A DNA stretch of 64,000 nt from positions 1 through 64,000 of IMG/VR virus record IMGVR_UViG_3300028416_000501; one strand, 5' to 3'. The first letter of the stretch is position 1; every line of letters starts with the position of its first letter. The stretch is from a virus. The translations under genes and the position numbers were made by a program. Below, piece by piece: positions 8,288 to 17,016 of this stretch. The notes beneath the pieces are model-generated. The model had not been told where the DNA came from. It saw nothing but the letters and a program-made list of their open reading frames with translations, and made no database searches.

Positions 8288-9500
8288 TTTTTGTTCCATT
8301 CCTTGGATACACGCCGCAACTAAGACAAACGGAACTAGTCGAGTTTGCTGTTTAATGAGTAATCACGATAGTGGCAACGGCGGGCTTACTGGACAAAGTT
8401 TTAAAACTCATACAATAGAAGAAATACATAACAGTGAATTTACACGTAAGATTCGTAAACAATTTTTAGCAGGTGAAAAGCCAGCAGAGTGTAATACATG
8501 TTGGGTTAAGGAAGATAATGGTGGTCAAAGCAGGCGTACATTTACTAATAGGATGTATAAAGAATTTGATTACGATAAAGCAGTACAAGTAACAGATGTA
8601 GACGGCACTACAACACAGATGCCCATATATTGGGATTTAAGGTTTGGTAACTTATGCAATTTAAAATGTGTAATGTGCGGACCTCAAAGCAGCAGTATGT
8701 GGTACAAAGACTGGGCAAAAGTTCACTCCACTGATCATTTTTACGACAGCGGTACAAAAATCAACATTTCGGACGTATCCAAACAAAACAGGAAAGATCG
8801 TGAATCGGATTATGATTGGTGGGAAAGTGAACACTTTTGGGAACAGTTAGATACACACAAGGAACAACTACAACACGTTTACTTAGTAGGTGGTGAGCCT
8901 ATGTTAGTAGAACCTCATTATAAATTTTTACAAAAGCTAATAGACAGTAATATAAGTAAAAATGTAGTACTGGAGTACGATACAAATATCACAAATGTAC
9001 ATCAACGTGCAATTGATCAATGGAAACATTTTAAAAAGTTAATGCTTAGGGTAAGCATAGATGATTTTGGTGAGCAGAATGATTATATACGTTTTCCTAG
9101 TAAATGGTATAAACTAAATGAAAATATACAACGTATCAAAGAGCTTATACCAAATACACAAATAGAAATAAGTGTTACTTGGCAAATGCTTAATGCATTC
9201 ACAATATTAAACTTATTAGATCATTTTAATAATTATCATATTAATATAAGAATACTATCACATCCTGCACATATGGATGTAAAGCACTTACCAAAACAAG
9301 CAAAATTAGATATTATAAATATGTATAATAGTTCTGTACATAAAGATAAACTAAAACATTTAATAAATTATCTGAATAATACATTAGACTACGATGGTAA
9401 TCCATATGATTGTATGATTTTCTTAGAAAAGTTAGATGAAATACGAGGCACAGATTGGAAAAAAACGTTTATTGAATTACATAAATCGATAAATACTTAA
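8274..9500 (+). CDS. Radical SAM enzyme, N-terminal twitch type
   Basis: 408 aa. N-terminal cysteines C7, C25-C26 and C73-x2-C76 (CNTCWVKEDNGGQSRR) precede the core CNLKCVMC (C128, C132, C135), and YLVGGEPM is the SAM-binding motif. Translation is probably coupled to the gene upstream, which it overlaps by 14 bases. The last ~30 residues (FLEKLDEIRGTDW) resemble the LD..RG tail shared by the paralogues at 43.7-64 kb, so this pair belongs to the same expansion although it lies 35 kb away on the other strand. Confidence 0.9.
   Translation: MQKNSFCSIPWIHAATKTNGTSRVCCLMSNHDSGNGGLTGQSFKTHTIEEIHNSEFTRKIRKQFLAGEKPAECNTCWVKEDNGGQSRRTFTNRMYKEFDYDKAVQVTDVDGTTTQMPIYWDLRFGNLCNLKCVMCGPQSSSMWYKDWAKVHSTDHFYDSGTKINISDVSKQNRKDRESDYDWWESEHFWEQLDTHKEQLQHVYLVGGEPMLVEPHYKFLQKLIDSNISKNVVLEYDTNITNVHQRAIDQWKHFKKLMLRVSIDDFGEQNDYIRFPSKWYKLNENIQRIKELIPNTQIEISVTWQMLNAFTILNLLDHFNNYHINIRILSHPAHMDVKHLPKQAKLDIINMYNSSVHKDKLKHLINYLNNTLDYDGNPYDCMIFLEKLDEIRGTDWKKTFIELHKSINT
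9488..9496 (+). promoter_or_regulatory. Candidate late promoter box (GATAAATAC)
   Basis: GATAAATAC lies 22 bases upstream of the ATG at 9518 and inside the end of the radical SAM gene. It fits the T4-like late -10 consensus and would drive the head-type gene that follows. Confidence 0.5.
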
Positions 9501-9517
9501 AACAAAGGCATACTATT

Positions 9518-10177
9518 ATGAAAATACATGATATCATAACTGAAAATAACGGTGTTAAGAGAGTTAACACTGGTATTGACATGAAGGCAGCACTGGCTAA
9601 ACGAGCTGCACAGATATCATCACCAGGAACTAATCCAACCTTAAATACTAGAACAAACGTTACTAGAAATAGCAATTCAGCTACAGGTACTACACATAAA
9701 ACATTTAGCAAGTATATATCTAAAACAGGCGATCTGGGTGGAACATCATTAAGTAAAGTAAACAATATAAAAAAATCAGCAGATGGAGCCACAGGCACTA
9801 GCACAAAACGATTTGTTAGACCAGGTGGAGCAGGAACACAAAGCGTAACAGACGTTGGTACTGGGCAAACAACTAATACTAAGTTCCAATTAAAAGGTCC
9901 ACAAAGTTGGGCATACGATAAACCAAAAACAACTAATAAGGTAGCTAACCTAAATGCTTCTAAGAAAATAAAAGAAGATGGTGTAATTGTTCCAGGTGTT
10001 AACACTACAGTAGATGTTAAGCCAGGGCAAACTGAAAAAGAAGCGGCCAAGTTTTTTGGAAAAGGCAAACCAGCAGAATTACACAAAAAAGCACGTAAGA
10101 ATAGTAATGCCCATAATTTATATAATTTAGGTTTAACAGAAGATAAAGACATACCTAAAGAGGGAAAAAGAAAATAA
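9518..10177 (+). CDS. Putative packaged protein with capsid-targeting-like leader
   Basis: 219 aa, Thr/Asn/Gly/Lys-rich and basic, with no recognised enzyme motif. It starts MKIHDIITE, predicted to be removed after Glu9. Imperfect internal repeats of a TGTxTK motif (for example SATGTTHKTFSKYIS, ATGTSTKRFVRPGG) suggest a repetitive, DNA-contacting or extended protein. A late-promoter-like box lies just upstream. The internal head protein role is inferred. Confidence 0.65.
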   Translation: MKIHDIITENNGVKRVNTGIDMKAALAKRAAQISSPGTNPTLNTRTNVTRNSNSATGTTHKTFSKYISKTGDLGGTSLSKVNNIKKSADGATGTSTKRFVRPGGAGTQSVTDVGTGQTTNTKFQLKGPQSWAYDKPKTTNKVANLNASKKIKEDGVIVPGVNTTVDVKPGQTEKEAAKFFGKGKPAELHKKARKNSNAHNLYNLGLTEDKDIPKEGKRK

Positions 10178-10180
10178 GTC

Positions 10181-10489
10181 ATGATAGTTTATATTGTACA
10201 AATGGAAAAGTCAAAAACAGCAGGTTGTCATTCCGTTGATTACAGAGATGTAGATGAGCCTCACAGATATGTAGCAGGAGTATTCACTAATTATAAGCAA
10301 GCACACAAGGCAGGCGAAACAGAAGTTAAATGGCGCCATGGAAGATACAATTATCATATACATGATTGTGTCTTAGATCATATTAACAAGAGTAAAATAA
10401 AATATGAAATATGTGAAGAAAATACATATGGTGAGCTTGCACCAGCATACAAAATCATAGATGTAAGAAATAAACTAAATAAGAAATAA
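10181..10489 (+). CDS. Hypothetical protein, 102 aa
   Basis: Starts 4 bases after the preceding stop. The sequence opens MIVYIVQMEKSKTAGCHSVDYRDV and continues with a His/Tyr-rich middle (WRHGRYNYHIHDCVLDHI). The family is not recognised. It reads like a small single-domain alpha/beta protein and has no signal peptide or membrane segment. Its place among head-type genes is the only functional clue. Confidence 0.65.
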   Translation: MIVYIVQMEKSKTAGCHSVDYRDVDEPHRYVAGVFTNYKQAHKAGETEVKWRHGRYNYHIHDCVLDHINKSKIKYEICEENTYGELAPAYKIIDVRNKLNKK

Positions 10490-10498
10490 ACTAAACAA

Positions 10499-10690
10499 AT
10501 GAAAATAAATGACATATTAAAATTACCTAATATAGAAATAGGCGACGAGATACTTGTGGGTAAATTTAAAAACCGTAAAGCAACTGTAACTGGTTTTGCA
10601 GTAGATGACAACAATCAACCTGTGTTAAAAACAACTAAAGGCGATCAAAAACTATTCAAACCTAGAATAGTTAAACTAATGGATAAGTAA
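10499..10690 (+). CDS. Small conserved phage protein, SH3-like
   Basis: 63 aa. MKINDILKLPN is a leader-type start, followed by a compact beta-rich segment: IEIGDEILVGKFKNRKATV, then DDNNQPVLKTTKGDQKLFK. I recall this V-G-K-F-K-N-R-K plus L-K-T-T-K-G pattern in several T4-like marine phage proteins. The fold is plausibly SH3-like. The role is unknown. Confidence 0.7.
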   Translation: MKINDILKLPNIEIGDEILVGKFKNRKATVTGFAVDDNNQPVLKTTKGDQKLFKPRIVKLMDK

Positions 10691-10691
10691 A

Positions 10692-11072
10692 ATGAATATA
10701 GAACTGAGACGTTTTCAGTCAACTCACCTTTTCCAATTAAGAAGTATACTAACAAAAGAAACTGCAGAACAATGTAACTTAGAGTGGCCATTCACAAAAG
10801 AGGTTGCAGAATCTTTCATTTCAAGTTATAATACATGGGGTATATGGATTAATAATGGAATACTAGCAGGTGCGGTAGAAGTCAAAGAAGACTTTGAAAC
10901 TGCATACTTTGTTAGCGAAAAGTATAGAAATGTAGGAATAGCAACAGAAGCCGTTAGGTTATGTAAAGAAGAATTTCCTGGCAAGCAACTTTGGTGTGTT
11001 ATTAATCCAAAAAACACATACAGTTTAAAAGTAGCCAATAATGCAAATTTAAGAATAAATTTTATTAGTTAG
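10692..11072 (+). CDS. GNAT-family acetyltransferase-like protein
   Basis: 126 aa, shorter than usual for the family. The central segment YFVSEKYRNVGIATEAVRL resembles the GNAT acetyl-CoA loop (R/Q-x-x-G-x-G/A), and VINPKNTYSLKVANNANL matches the N...S...a.. end of the fold. It would acetylate an amine, but the substrate is unknown. The glycine loop is weakened (RNVGIA), so activity is uncertain. Spacing to the neighbours is 1 and 7 bases. Confidence 0.65.
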   Translation: MNIELRRFQSTHLFQLRSILTKETAEQCNLEWPFTKEVAESFISSYNTWGIWINNGILAGAVEVKEDFETAYFVSEKYRNVGIATEAVRLCKEEFPGKQLWCVINPKNTYSLKVANNANLRINFIS

Positions 11073-11079
11073 AAGAAAC

Positions 11080-11313
11080 ATGTCAAATAAAAAATTTAAT
11101 AAAGAAGAACTAAAGGACACACACGGTCCTATGAACAGTGTAGCAAAAGACGATGCATTAGTATGGGCTGGAGCACCAGACGTAAAGCATTTAAGTAAAC
11201 TAGAACCTCATAAACGTAGAGAGGTTATTGCTAAAAAACAAAAAGCAAAAAACAGTAGTAAAAAACATGATAGAAATTTAGGTAAGCAAATACTTAAAAA
11301 TATAGAGGAGTAA
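11080..11313 (+). CDS. Small basic hypothetical protein
   Basis: 77 aa, Lys-rich (a run of Lys/Arg/His in residues 45-70), with a predicted long basic C-terminal helix. No known domain is recognised. It is preceded by a weak AGAAGAAA ribosome site and followed closely by the oxygenase gene. Confidence 0.6.
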   Translation: MSNKKFNKEELKDTHGPMNSVAKDDALVWAGAPDVKHLSKLEPHKRREVIAKKQKAKNSSKKHDRNLGKQILKNIEE

Positions 11314-11316
11314 CAT

Positions 11317-12078
11317 ATGGATTTTTCAACACATGATAAAGACGGAAACAAATTAAAATCAATAGTGCCGGCAGCTAACAGAAGTTTTCAGGCCAGTTGG
11401 TATGAGAATTGGAAAACCGATCCAGCATTAGTAGAACCAAGTGCAGAAGATATTAAATGTGAATTACAACTTCAAGCACTTAGTACAGTAGAACCATTGA
11501 AATGGGAAATTGACTTAGGCTGGTTCAAAAAAGAAATCAAAGCCTATGATGATAAGTGGGTTCCATATTTACGTAGAGAAGGTGTAGTAAACAACAGAGA
11601 AGGCCTATGTTTAGTAGGACTACCGGGCGATGATCCTTGGGATAGTTTAAGTATGCCTGAAGCCATAAGACGTGCAGGTAGGGAATTATCCGAATTAGAT
11701 TTTAATACTCCTACACAGTTATATCACGATTTAAAAAGTTTACAACCATTATTAGACTATTGGAGTCCTATTGGTAGAACTATAATTGTTAACAGTGGTG
11801 CAGGCGGATGGTTTCCACCACACAAAGACCAACCACTATTAAACAGAGAGTGTTTTAGAGTAGCGGCATTTGTATCAAATAATACAACACATGATGCATA
11901 TGAATGGCAAATGGATGGGCGTATTTGGCCTATTAAAGCAGGTGGTGTATACTACATAGACACACGCAAAACACATAGAACACACAGTTGGAAGCCAGAT
12001 AGCATGCATGTAATAATGAATATACCCAAAACATGGGAAAATGTTATGAAACTAATGAGTGCTACACTCAATTACTAA
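11317..12078 (+). CDS. 2-Oxoglutarate/Fe(II) oxygenase, aspartyl/asparaginyl hydroxylase type
   Basis: 253 aa. The C-terminal half has WFPPHKDQ (H-x-D iron ligands near residue 168) and, later, IDTRKTHRTHSW, whose His supplies the third iron ligand. The spacing fits the aspartyl/asparaginyl beta-hydroxylase family, which hydroxylates side chains using O2 and 2-oxoglutarate. A second family member lies in the radical SAM operon (55359-56114). The substrate is unknown. Confidence 0.75.
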   Translation: MDFSTHDKDGNKLKSIVPAANRSFQASWYENWKTDPALVEPSAEDIKCELQLQALSTVEPLKWEIDLGWFKKEIKAYDDKWVPYLRREGVVNNREGLCLVGLPGDDPWDSLSMPEAIRRAGRELSELDFNTPTQLYHDLKSLQPLLDYWSPIGRTIIVNSGAGGWFPPHKDQPLLNRECFRVAAFVSNNTTHDAYEWQMDGRIWPIKAGGVYYIDTRKTHRTHSWKPDSMHVIMNIPKTWENVMKLMSATLNY

Positions 12079-12096
12079 GGGTTTCTAATCGAATTA

Positions 12097-12105
12097 GATA
12101 AATAC
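12097..12105 (+). promoter_or_regulatory. Candidate late promoter box (GATAAATAC)
   Basis: GATAAATAC ends 4 bases before the ATG at 12110. As at 2893, a transcript would start at or near the initiation codon. Either the mRNA is leaderless or the box belongs to an alternative start. Confidence 0.45.
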
Positions 12106-12109
12106 TTGT

Positions 12110-12316
12110 ATGAAGATTACGGACATAATAACCGAAGATGCTGACGCAGGAAGTACAATGGCAGGTAATATTGCTAGTGTTTCTTTTCCTATGACGCCCG
12201 GAACCAAGAAAAAAGACGCTCGTAAGGCAGTTGATCCTAACGGATACTTAGGTAATGGTAAACGTAAAAAGCAAAGCGTAGGTTATACCGAAGAAGTAAA
12301 GGTTATCAGACGATGA
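12110..12316 (+). CDS. Small protein with capsid-targeting-like leader
   Basis: 68 aa. It begins MKITDIITE, almost identical to the leaders at 641 and 9518, followed by a Gly/Ala/Ser/Lys-rich, very basic body (KKKDARKA, GKRKKQS). After predicted cleavage at Glu9 it would be a short basic peptide, like the T4 internal proteins. It overlaps the next gene by ATGA. Confidence 0.65.
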   Translation: MKITDIITEDADAGSTMAGNIASVSFPMTPGTKKKDARKAVDPNGYLGNGKRKKQSVGYTEEVKVIRR

Positions 12317-12609
12317 GAGCAGACCAATTAGAAAGCATTTATGCAAAAAACAGAGACGAGCCTATGAATCCTGAAGTATTAATACAAGGATATGGTAGAC
12401 TTAATCTTAAACAAGTAGAGGCTAAAGTAGTATCTATGTTTAAAGAGATTGCACAAATGGGTGAAAACGGAGATTGGGAAAATGTTGAATACAATCTAAA
12501 CAAAGGTTTAGTACAAACATTTATAAAAGCCATCAATGAAACCTATGAAGAATTAGAAACAATTAGAAAACGCGGCGGTAAGAACAGTCGTGGCATTAAT
12601 AAGAGGTAA
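12313..12609 (+). CDS. Hypothetical phage protein, helical
   Basis: 98 aa, predicted almost entirely helical (residues 25-85), starting MRADQLESIYAKN. No catalytic motif is seen. The ATGA overlap with the preceding gene indicates translational coupling. Similar small proteins occur beside head genes in T4-like marine phages as far as I recall; the function is unknown. Confidence 0.65.
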   Translation: MRADQLESIYAKNRDEPMNPEVLIQGYGRLNLKQVEAKVVSMFKEIAQMGENGDWENVEYNLNKGLVQTFIKAINETYEELETIRKRGGKNSRGINKR

Positions 12610-12613
12610 CGAC

Positions 12614-13660
12614 ATGGATAATAACCACCCAACATATAAGAAAATTGATAATACTTTCAATCGTGTTATGGACGAAATTAGCAAATTTGAAAAAGTATTT
12701 CAGCCAGGAGGCAAATTAGAACAAGCTATAATGGAAATTGAAGGTGACCCGTCATCTTTATCAAGTATAGTACTTGCATTATCAGAGGCGTTTGATGCCT
12801 TAAGAGAAGGTAGTCAAGGAGCATTAGATCACATAGACTATCCTAATGAACAATTAAGTAAGAAGAAAAAAATTACACCAGGCACACCAGTTGATATGGT
12901 AGCAGAAGGCGTATTAGACGGCGGAGACGAAGATGGATTTATGGCTCGTAGCCAATTATACTTCCTAGCCAGAGATGCAATTAAATTACACGGTATTGTA
13001 AAAGACCAAGATGATTTAGCACCATGGGTTTCGAGTAAGATTGCACAAGCTTCAAAGGATATGGATTCAGTTCGTCGTTACACTGAATACAATGCCATGA
13101 AAGCTGAAATCGAACCAGAAGCACATGCACACGAAATGCCACAAGAGATGCCACAAGAGATGAATGAAGGTACTATGATTGGCGGACTAATGAAATATGA
13201 TGGTCAACCAGAAGGCGAATATGCAGACGCAGTAGCAAGATATAAAGAATTTATGTCTCAACCTCGTCCACCAAGTGAAGCAACAACTGATATGGTACAA
13301 GGCTTTATATTTGACGATGAGTTATTAGATAGCCTAAGCGAAGCTGAAGATGGCGGAGATGTACTTGATGTTAGATATATTGTTCAAAGCAGACTAGAAG
13401 ATTTCTTTGGTCCAGACTTTGAACTAGGTGAAAGTGTTGTTTACGAAGCAAAACAAGATATGTGCCCAGAAGCATGTTGTGGAAAGCCTATAACAGAATG
13501 CAAATGTGGACCAGATTGCGAACACTGTGATTGCCATTCAAAGAACTCAGCAATGAACGAAGGCATGGATTTTGATGAAAAACGCAATGACGATTTACAA
13601 GTTATAGCAAAAGACATGTTTAAAAATGCATTAGCAAACGCTAAGAAGAAGGTGAAGTAA
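12614..13660 (+). CDS. Conserved phage protein with Cys-rich C-terminus and multiple LxE-type sites
   Basis: 348 aa from the ATG at 12614, chosen over 12590 because AGAGG lies 8 bases upstream. A conserved-looking helical domain (EGVLDGGDEDGFMARSQLYF onward, about residues 96-160) is followed by acidic linkers carrying repeated MNE/G, LSE/A and VYE/A sequences. A cysteine cluster (CPEACCG...CKCG..C..C.C) sits near 283-308, resembling the end of the protein at 1534. The repeated E/(A,G) sites suggest prohead-protease processing. Confidence 0.7.
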   Translation: MDNNHPTYKKIDNTFNRVMDEISKFEKVFQPGGKLEQAIMEIEGDPSSLSSIVLALSEAFDALREGSQGALDHIDYPNEQLSKKKKITPGTPVDMVAEGVLDGGDEDGFMARSQLYFLARDAIKLHGIVKDQDDLAPWVSSKIAQASKDMDSVRRYTEYNAMKAEIEPEAHAHEMPQEMPQEMNEGTMIGGLMKYDGQPEGEYADAVARYKEFMSQPRPPSEATTDMVQGFIFDDELLDSLSEAEDGGDVLDVRYIVQSRLEDFFGPDFELGESVVYEAKQDMCPEACCGKPITECKCGPDCEHCDCHSKNSAMNEGMDFDEKRNDDLQVIAKDMFKNALANAKKKVK

Positions 13661-13662
13661 TT

Positions 13663-14235
13663 ATGTTTACTATGGCCCAATTTGAAAAGAACGAAGATAA
13701 TAATTATCATACAGAAAATGGTATTGAAATGGCAAAACATTTTGGTACTGAAGATGAACAAAAGTTAATGTTACAAATTCAAAAAGATCATTATGCTCGT
13801 GGGCATATTAACCCAGATGAAATTGAAGCACGTAATGGTATCGTTAAAAAATATTGGCACATGCTAGAAAGCATTTGTGAAGGTGTTAGCGATGATGAAA
13901 TTGCAAAACATTACAGAATGTTAAAACTTCCAAGTATGAAGTCATGGGAAAAACTAGTTAAAATGGGCCTTCCTAAACAAAAGGCTAATGAAGACTCAGG
14001 ACATGATAGACAATATTATAGAGATCTAGACAAAGGCCAACTTAACCACACTAAATCAATGTTAATGAAAACTGCATCTCAATTAGAAGTAGCAATTAAT
14101 CAAAGATCAAAATTCAGTAGAGAATTAATGGGAAATGGCGATAAAGCCGGTACAGGCGATCTGTATAATATGTTAGACAAACTCAACAAATTAATTGAAG
14201 AGTGGGACAACGAAACAGAATTATACGGAATGTAA
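13663..14235 (+). CDS. Hypothetical phage protein, 190 aa
   Basis: Follows the previous gene after 2 bases. It is a charged, mainly helical protein with a possible coiled coil at the C-terminus (residues 120-185, LNHTKSMLMKTASQLEVAI). No known domain is recognised. Its position between two proteins with candidate protease sites suggests a head-related role, without direct evidence. Confidence 0.65.
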   Translation: MFTMAQFEKNEDNNYHTENGIEMAKHFGTEDEQKLMLQIQKDHYARGHINPDEIEARNGIVKKYWHMLESICEGVSDDEIAKHYRMLKLPSMKSWEKLVKMGLPKQKANEDSGHDRQYYRDLDKGQLNHTKSMLMKTASQLEVAINQRSKFSRELMGNGDKAGTGDLYNMLDKLNKLIEEWDNETELYGM

Positions 14236-14246
14236 GGAGAGCTATT

Positions 14247-15608
14247 ATGAGATTAAGTAATTTAGAAGAAGGTAGTTATAATAACGCACCAGAGCCAAAG
14301 AAAATGCAAGTAACAGTTGCTGATAAAAAAAGTAACACTGAAGCATGGAAACGTTATCAAGCAGGCGACTCAAGATACGAATTTAAAAATCCAACAACTG
14401 AAGCAGAAAAACAATCAGACATTAGAGAAGATTCTAAAGGCAGAGCTGAAAGTATAAAAAACATTGACGAGATTCTAGTAAAGATGGGTGCTGATGCTCC
14501 AAGCGATATCATTGCTGATATTATGCATTGGATTGATGCACACCCAGGAGAAAACTTAGAAGACTTAATAAGACAAGCTAATGGTTATTACAACGATGAA
14601 TTAGAAGAATCAACAACAGTAACTGAAGCAGGCGGATATTACACACAACCAATATACGACATGATTAAACAACATGGTTATCCAAAAGTAATGCATGAAC
14701 TACTAACAAGTTTAGATGCAGATGTAATACAGGATTTTATAAACCGTGCAGAGTTAGATGAAAATACATATGATACTAAAGACTTTGAATTTAATCCAAG
14801 AGCTGGACATAGAGACCAAATGTCACATCCAGAAAATCGTGGATTAGATGCAAATCCAAATAAATCATATAGTCCACGTCCAAAAGCTCGTCCAAAGAAT
14901 CTTAAAGCACCTATGACAAGCCCACGTCCAAAAGCTCGTCCAAAAGATTTAGAAATGAAGTTCAATATTAATAAAGCAGTACAGCAGGCAGTAGCAAGTG
15001 AAGGCAAAAGCCCACACAAAAAAGGTACTGCAAAGTACAAAAAGCATATGGCGGCAATGCATGCAGAATCAAAGATTAATGAGTTTGGTCCTGATGAACG
15101 TTATATGAAGATTGGCAATAATACAATGATTGCAAATAAGAAAACAGGTAGTGTAAGCAGTACCTTAAATTTAGGTGGTGATAAATCAGCAACTGTTAAT
15201 AATCATCTTAACAAAGATGGTTCAGTTGGTAAAGTTAGTGCAAGAGGAACAGTAAATGGTGTAAAGTTTAAAGCCAGTAACAATGTAACCGGTACTGCAC
15301 CTAAGGCATCAGCAAGTATGCGAGGCATAACTATTAACGCATCTGAAGAACCAAAAGTTAGAGAAGCAGGTTCACCGTGGACTACTACAGGCAAGCATCC
15401 AGAAAAGATGACAACTGATGAGCTATGGAGCGAAATTGCAGTATTTGATCATATACAAGACAGAGGTGAACGTTTAACACCAAAAGATATGATGAGATTG
15501 GATTCATTGTTTAGTTACATGGATACCGCAGAAATGAACGAAGCTATAAAACGCAAAGCAGATTCTATGATGGAATCAGCTAAGTTGAAGAAAAATAAAA
15601 ACAAATAG
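14247..15608 (+). CDS. Putative multi-site processed internal protein
   Basis: 453 aa from the ATG at 14247 (AAGGAGA six bases upstream; an in-frame start at 14202 lies inside the previous gene). It starts MRLSNLEE/GS. Residues 207-250 hold two copies of SPRPKARPK, and residues 255-290 are Lys/His-rich (SPHKKGTAKYKKHMAAMHAE). A beta-repeat segment (GSVSSTLNLGG...) follows. Several (T/N)E/(A,F)G sites divide the chain. The basic, modular make-up suggests a DNA-contacting head protein (inference). Confidence 0.65.
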   Translation: MRLSNLEEGSYNNAPEPKKMQVTVADKKSNTEAWKRYQAGDSRYEFKNPTTEAEKQSDIREDSKGRAESIKNIDEILVKMGADAPSDIIADIMHWIDAHPGENLEDLIRQANGYYNDELEESTTVTEAGGYYTQPIYDMIKQHGYPKVMHELLTSLDADVIQDFINRAELDENTYDTKDFEFNPRAGHRDQMSHPENRGLDANPNKSYSPRPKARPKNLKAPMTSPRPKARPKDLEMKFNINKAVQQAVASEGKSPHKKGTAKYKKHMAAMHAESKINEFGPDERYMKIGNNTMIANKKTGSVSSTLNLGGDKSATVNNHLNKDGSVGKVSARGTVNGVKFKASNNVTGTAPKASASMRGITINASEEPKVREAGSPWTTTGKHPEKMTTDELWSEIAVFDHIQDRGERLTPKDMMRLDSLFSYMDTAEMNEAIKRKADSMMESAKLKKNKNK

Positions 15609-15617
15609 GAGTATATT

Positions 15618-15872
15618 ATGTTTAATTGGATAAAAAAGATGTTTGGCGCAGGCGCTAAAGAACAAGTATGGGTATCTAAGCCCAAAGTGGAAGTAAAGAA
15701 AACTGTTACTAAACCTATTGTTATTAAGCCAGCATTTAAAAACAAAAAAGAATTAGCAAAACTAACCAAAGGCAAGATGGAAGAAATCGGCAGAACGTAC
15801 GGTGTAGAACTTGATAAAAGAAAAAAGAAAGATGCACTAGTTAACGAACTTTGGAAAGCAATTAAGAAATAA
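15618..15872 (+). CDS. Small basic protein with SAP-like helix-turn motif
   Basis: 84 aa. A basic N-terminus with a hydrophobic start (MFNWIKKMFGAG) is followed by residues 45-84, NKKELAKLTKGKMEEIGRTYG...ALVNEL. This has the two-helix pattern of SAP/HeH-type DNA-binding domains. A good GGAG ribosome site lies upstream. DNA binding is inferred. Confidence 0.6.
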   Translation: MFNWIKKMFGAGAKEQVWVSKPKVEVKKTVTKPIVIKPAFKNKKELAKLTKGKMEEIGRTYGVELDKRKKKDALVNELWKAIKK

Positions 15873-15884
15873 GGAATTAATAAC

Positions 15885-17012
15885 ATGCGTTTAACAAAAC
15901 TATTTGAAGCAGGCGATATTGATAGAATAAAGAATTTATTAATTGACAAAATTACTTCGTCAGACGAAGAAGCATTATTAAAAAAACTACTAAATGCTAT
16001 GGAATCATCAGGAATAGATGAAAGACTTGTCCAAGCTCTTGCACAAGACCCAGATGCTAAAAGTTTTGGCGTTGACAAAATTGTTGCAGATGTAATGAAC
16101 GTTCCAGGAACAGTAGCGGAAAAGACTCACTTTGCTGATTCGTACTCAAAAGGTTTTATTAATATAAGTGAATTACTCAAAGGTAGTAAAACTACATTAG
16201 AAGCATTGTTACAAAACCAAGCAAAGATTGATCCTGCAAATGAGGAAGAACAAGCAGTTCCGTTTGTTAATAGAGTATTTAAAAGAATGCTATTAGCAGA
16301 CTACAAAGCTCAAGGCGAAGGCACAGGGGAAGTTGCTCTTGCAGTTCTTTCACCTATAATATTTAAAACAAGTGGCGGTAAAGCAGCTGTAGGTGATATA
16401 ATTGTTAAGGGTGACATAAACCATAGAGTTGAAGTTAAAGCACGAGTACCAAGTAAAGACGGTAAGGGTGCAGGTAGCCCAGGTAAATTTGCAGATGCAA
16501 AAATTTATGCAGGTTGGAGGCCAGGAAAAATGTCTGATGTAATTAAAAAATATTATCCAGAATTAGCAAATAGAGTAGCATTAGTTGAGAAGCCTAAAAT
16601 GGGAAAAACAACACACTGTATTACAGGTTCAGGACCAAACACTATTGTATCACTAATAGACCCAGAAAAGTTGCCACAATTTGCAGAAGATTTTGCTACC
16701 GTTGTGTCATTTTTAGGACCTTCATTTAAGCAAAATATAAAAAATGCTATAATAAGCAATAACTCACAAGCATTACAAGATAATGTTGTTAAAATGGTTC
16801 ACGATAAGTATTATGAAGTTAAATCTAAAAGCGAAGATGAGAAATTAGACGGTATTTTAATACTAGATATACCTAGTAACACAGTATTTTATTCACAAGG
16901 ATTTGACCAGATTCAAAAAGCAGGCGGTCAAGTACCTGGATTTTATGTAACAGATCCAAATGGCGGACCAATGGGTGAAGCCAGAGACTTTGCGCCAGGC
17001 ATTCGATTTTAA
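15885..17012 (+). CDS. Putative nuclease-like protein with capsid-targeting-like leader
   Basis: 375 aa. The leader MRLTKLFE/AG fits (L/I)-x-E cleavage. The body is helical to about residue 150. Residues 165-195 (VGDIIVKGDINHRVEVKARV) show a D...E-x-K pattern typical of PD-(D/E)xK nucleases, followed by a Gly/Lys loop. If real, this would be an injected or packaged nuclease acting on DNA, but the fold assignment rests on one motif. Confidence 0.55.
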   Translation: MRLTKLFEAGDIDRIKNLLIDKITSSDEEALLKKLLNAMESSGIDERLVQALAQDPDAKSFGVDKIVADVMNVPGTVAEKTHFADSYSKGFINISELLKGSKTTLEALLQNQAKIDPANEEEQAVPFVNRVFKRMLLADYKAQGEGTGEVALAVLSPIIFKTSGGKAAVGDIIVKGDINHRVEVKARVPSKDGKGAGSPGKFADAKIYAGWRPGKMSDVIKKYYPELANRVALVEKPKMGKTTHCITGSGPNTIVSLIDPEKLPQFAEDFATVVSFLGPSFKQNIKNAIISNNSQALQDNVVKMVHDKYYEVKSKSEDEKLDGILILDIPSNTVFYSQGFDQIQKAGGQVPGFYVTDPNGGPMGEARDFAPGIRF

Positions 17013-17016
17013 AAAT

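Noticed and set aside
9469-10182. 237-aa open frame on the minus strand
   Set aside because: Lies opposite the gene at 9518, which has a leader, promoter box and coupling; the antisense product is hydrophobic and Val/Leu/Pro-rich as expected from a mirror frame.
15942-15975. TTGACA at 15942 as promoter
   Set aside because: No acceptable -10 element 15-19 bases downstream and it lies inside a coding region.
15515-16078. 187-aa antisense frame across three plus-strand genes
   Set aside because: Crosses gene borders that have clear ribosome sites on the plus strand.
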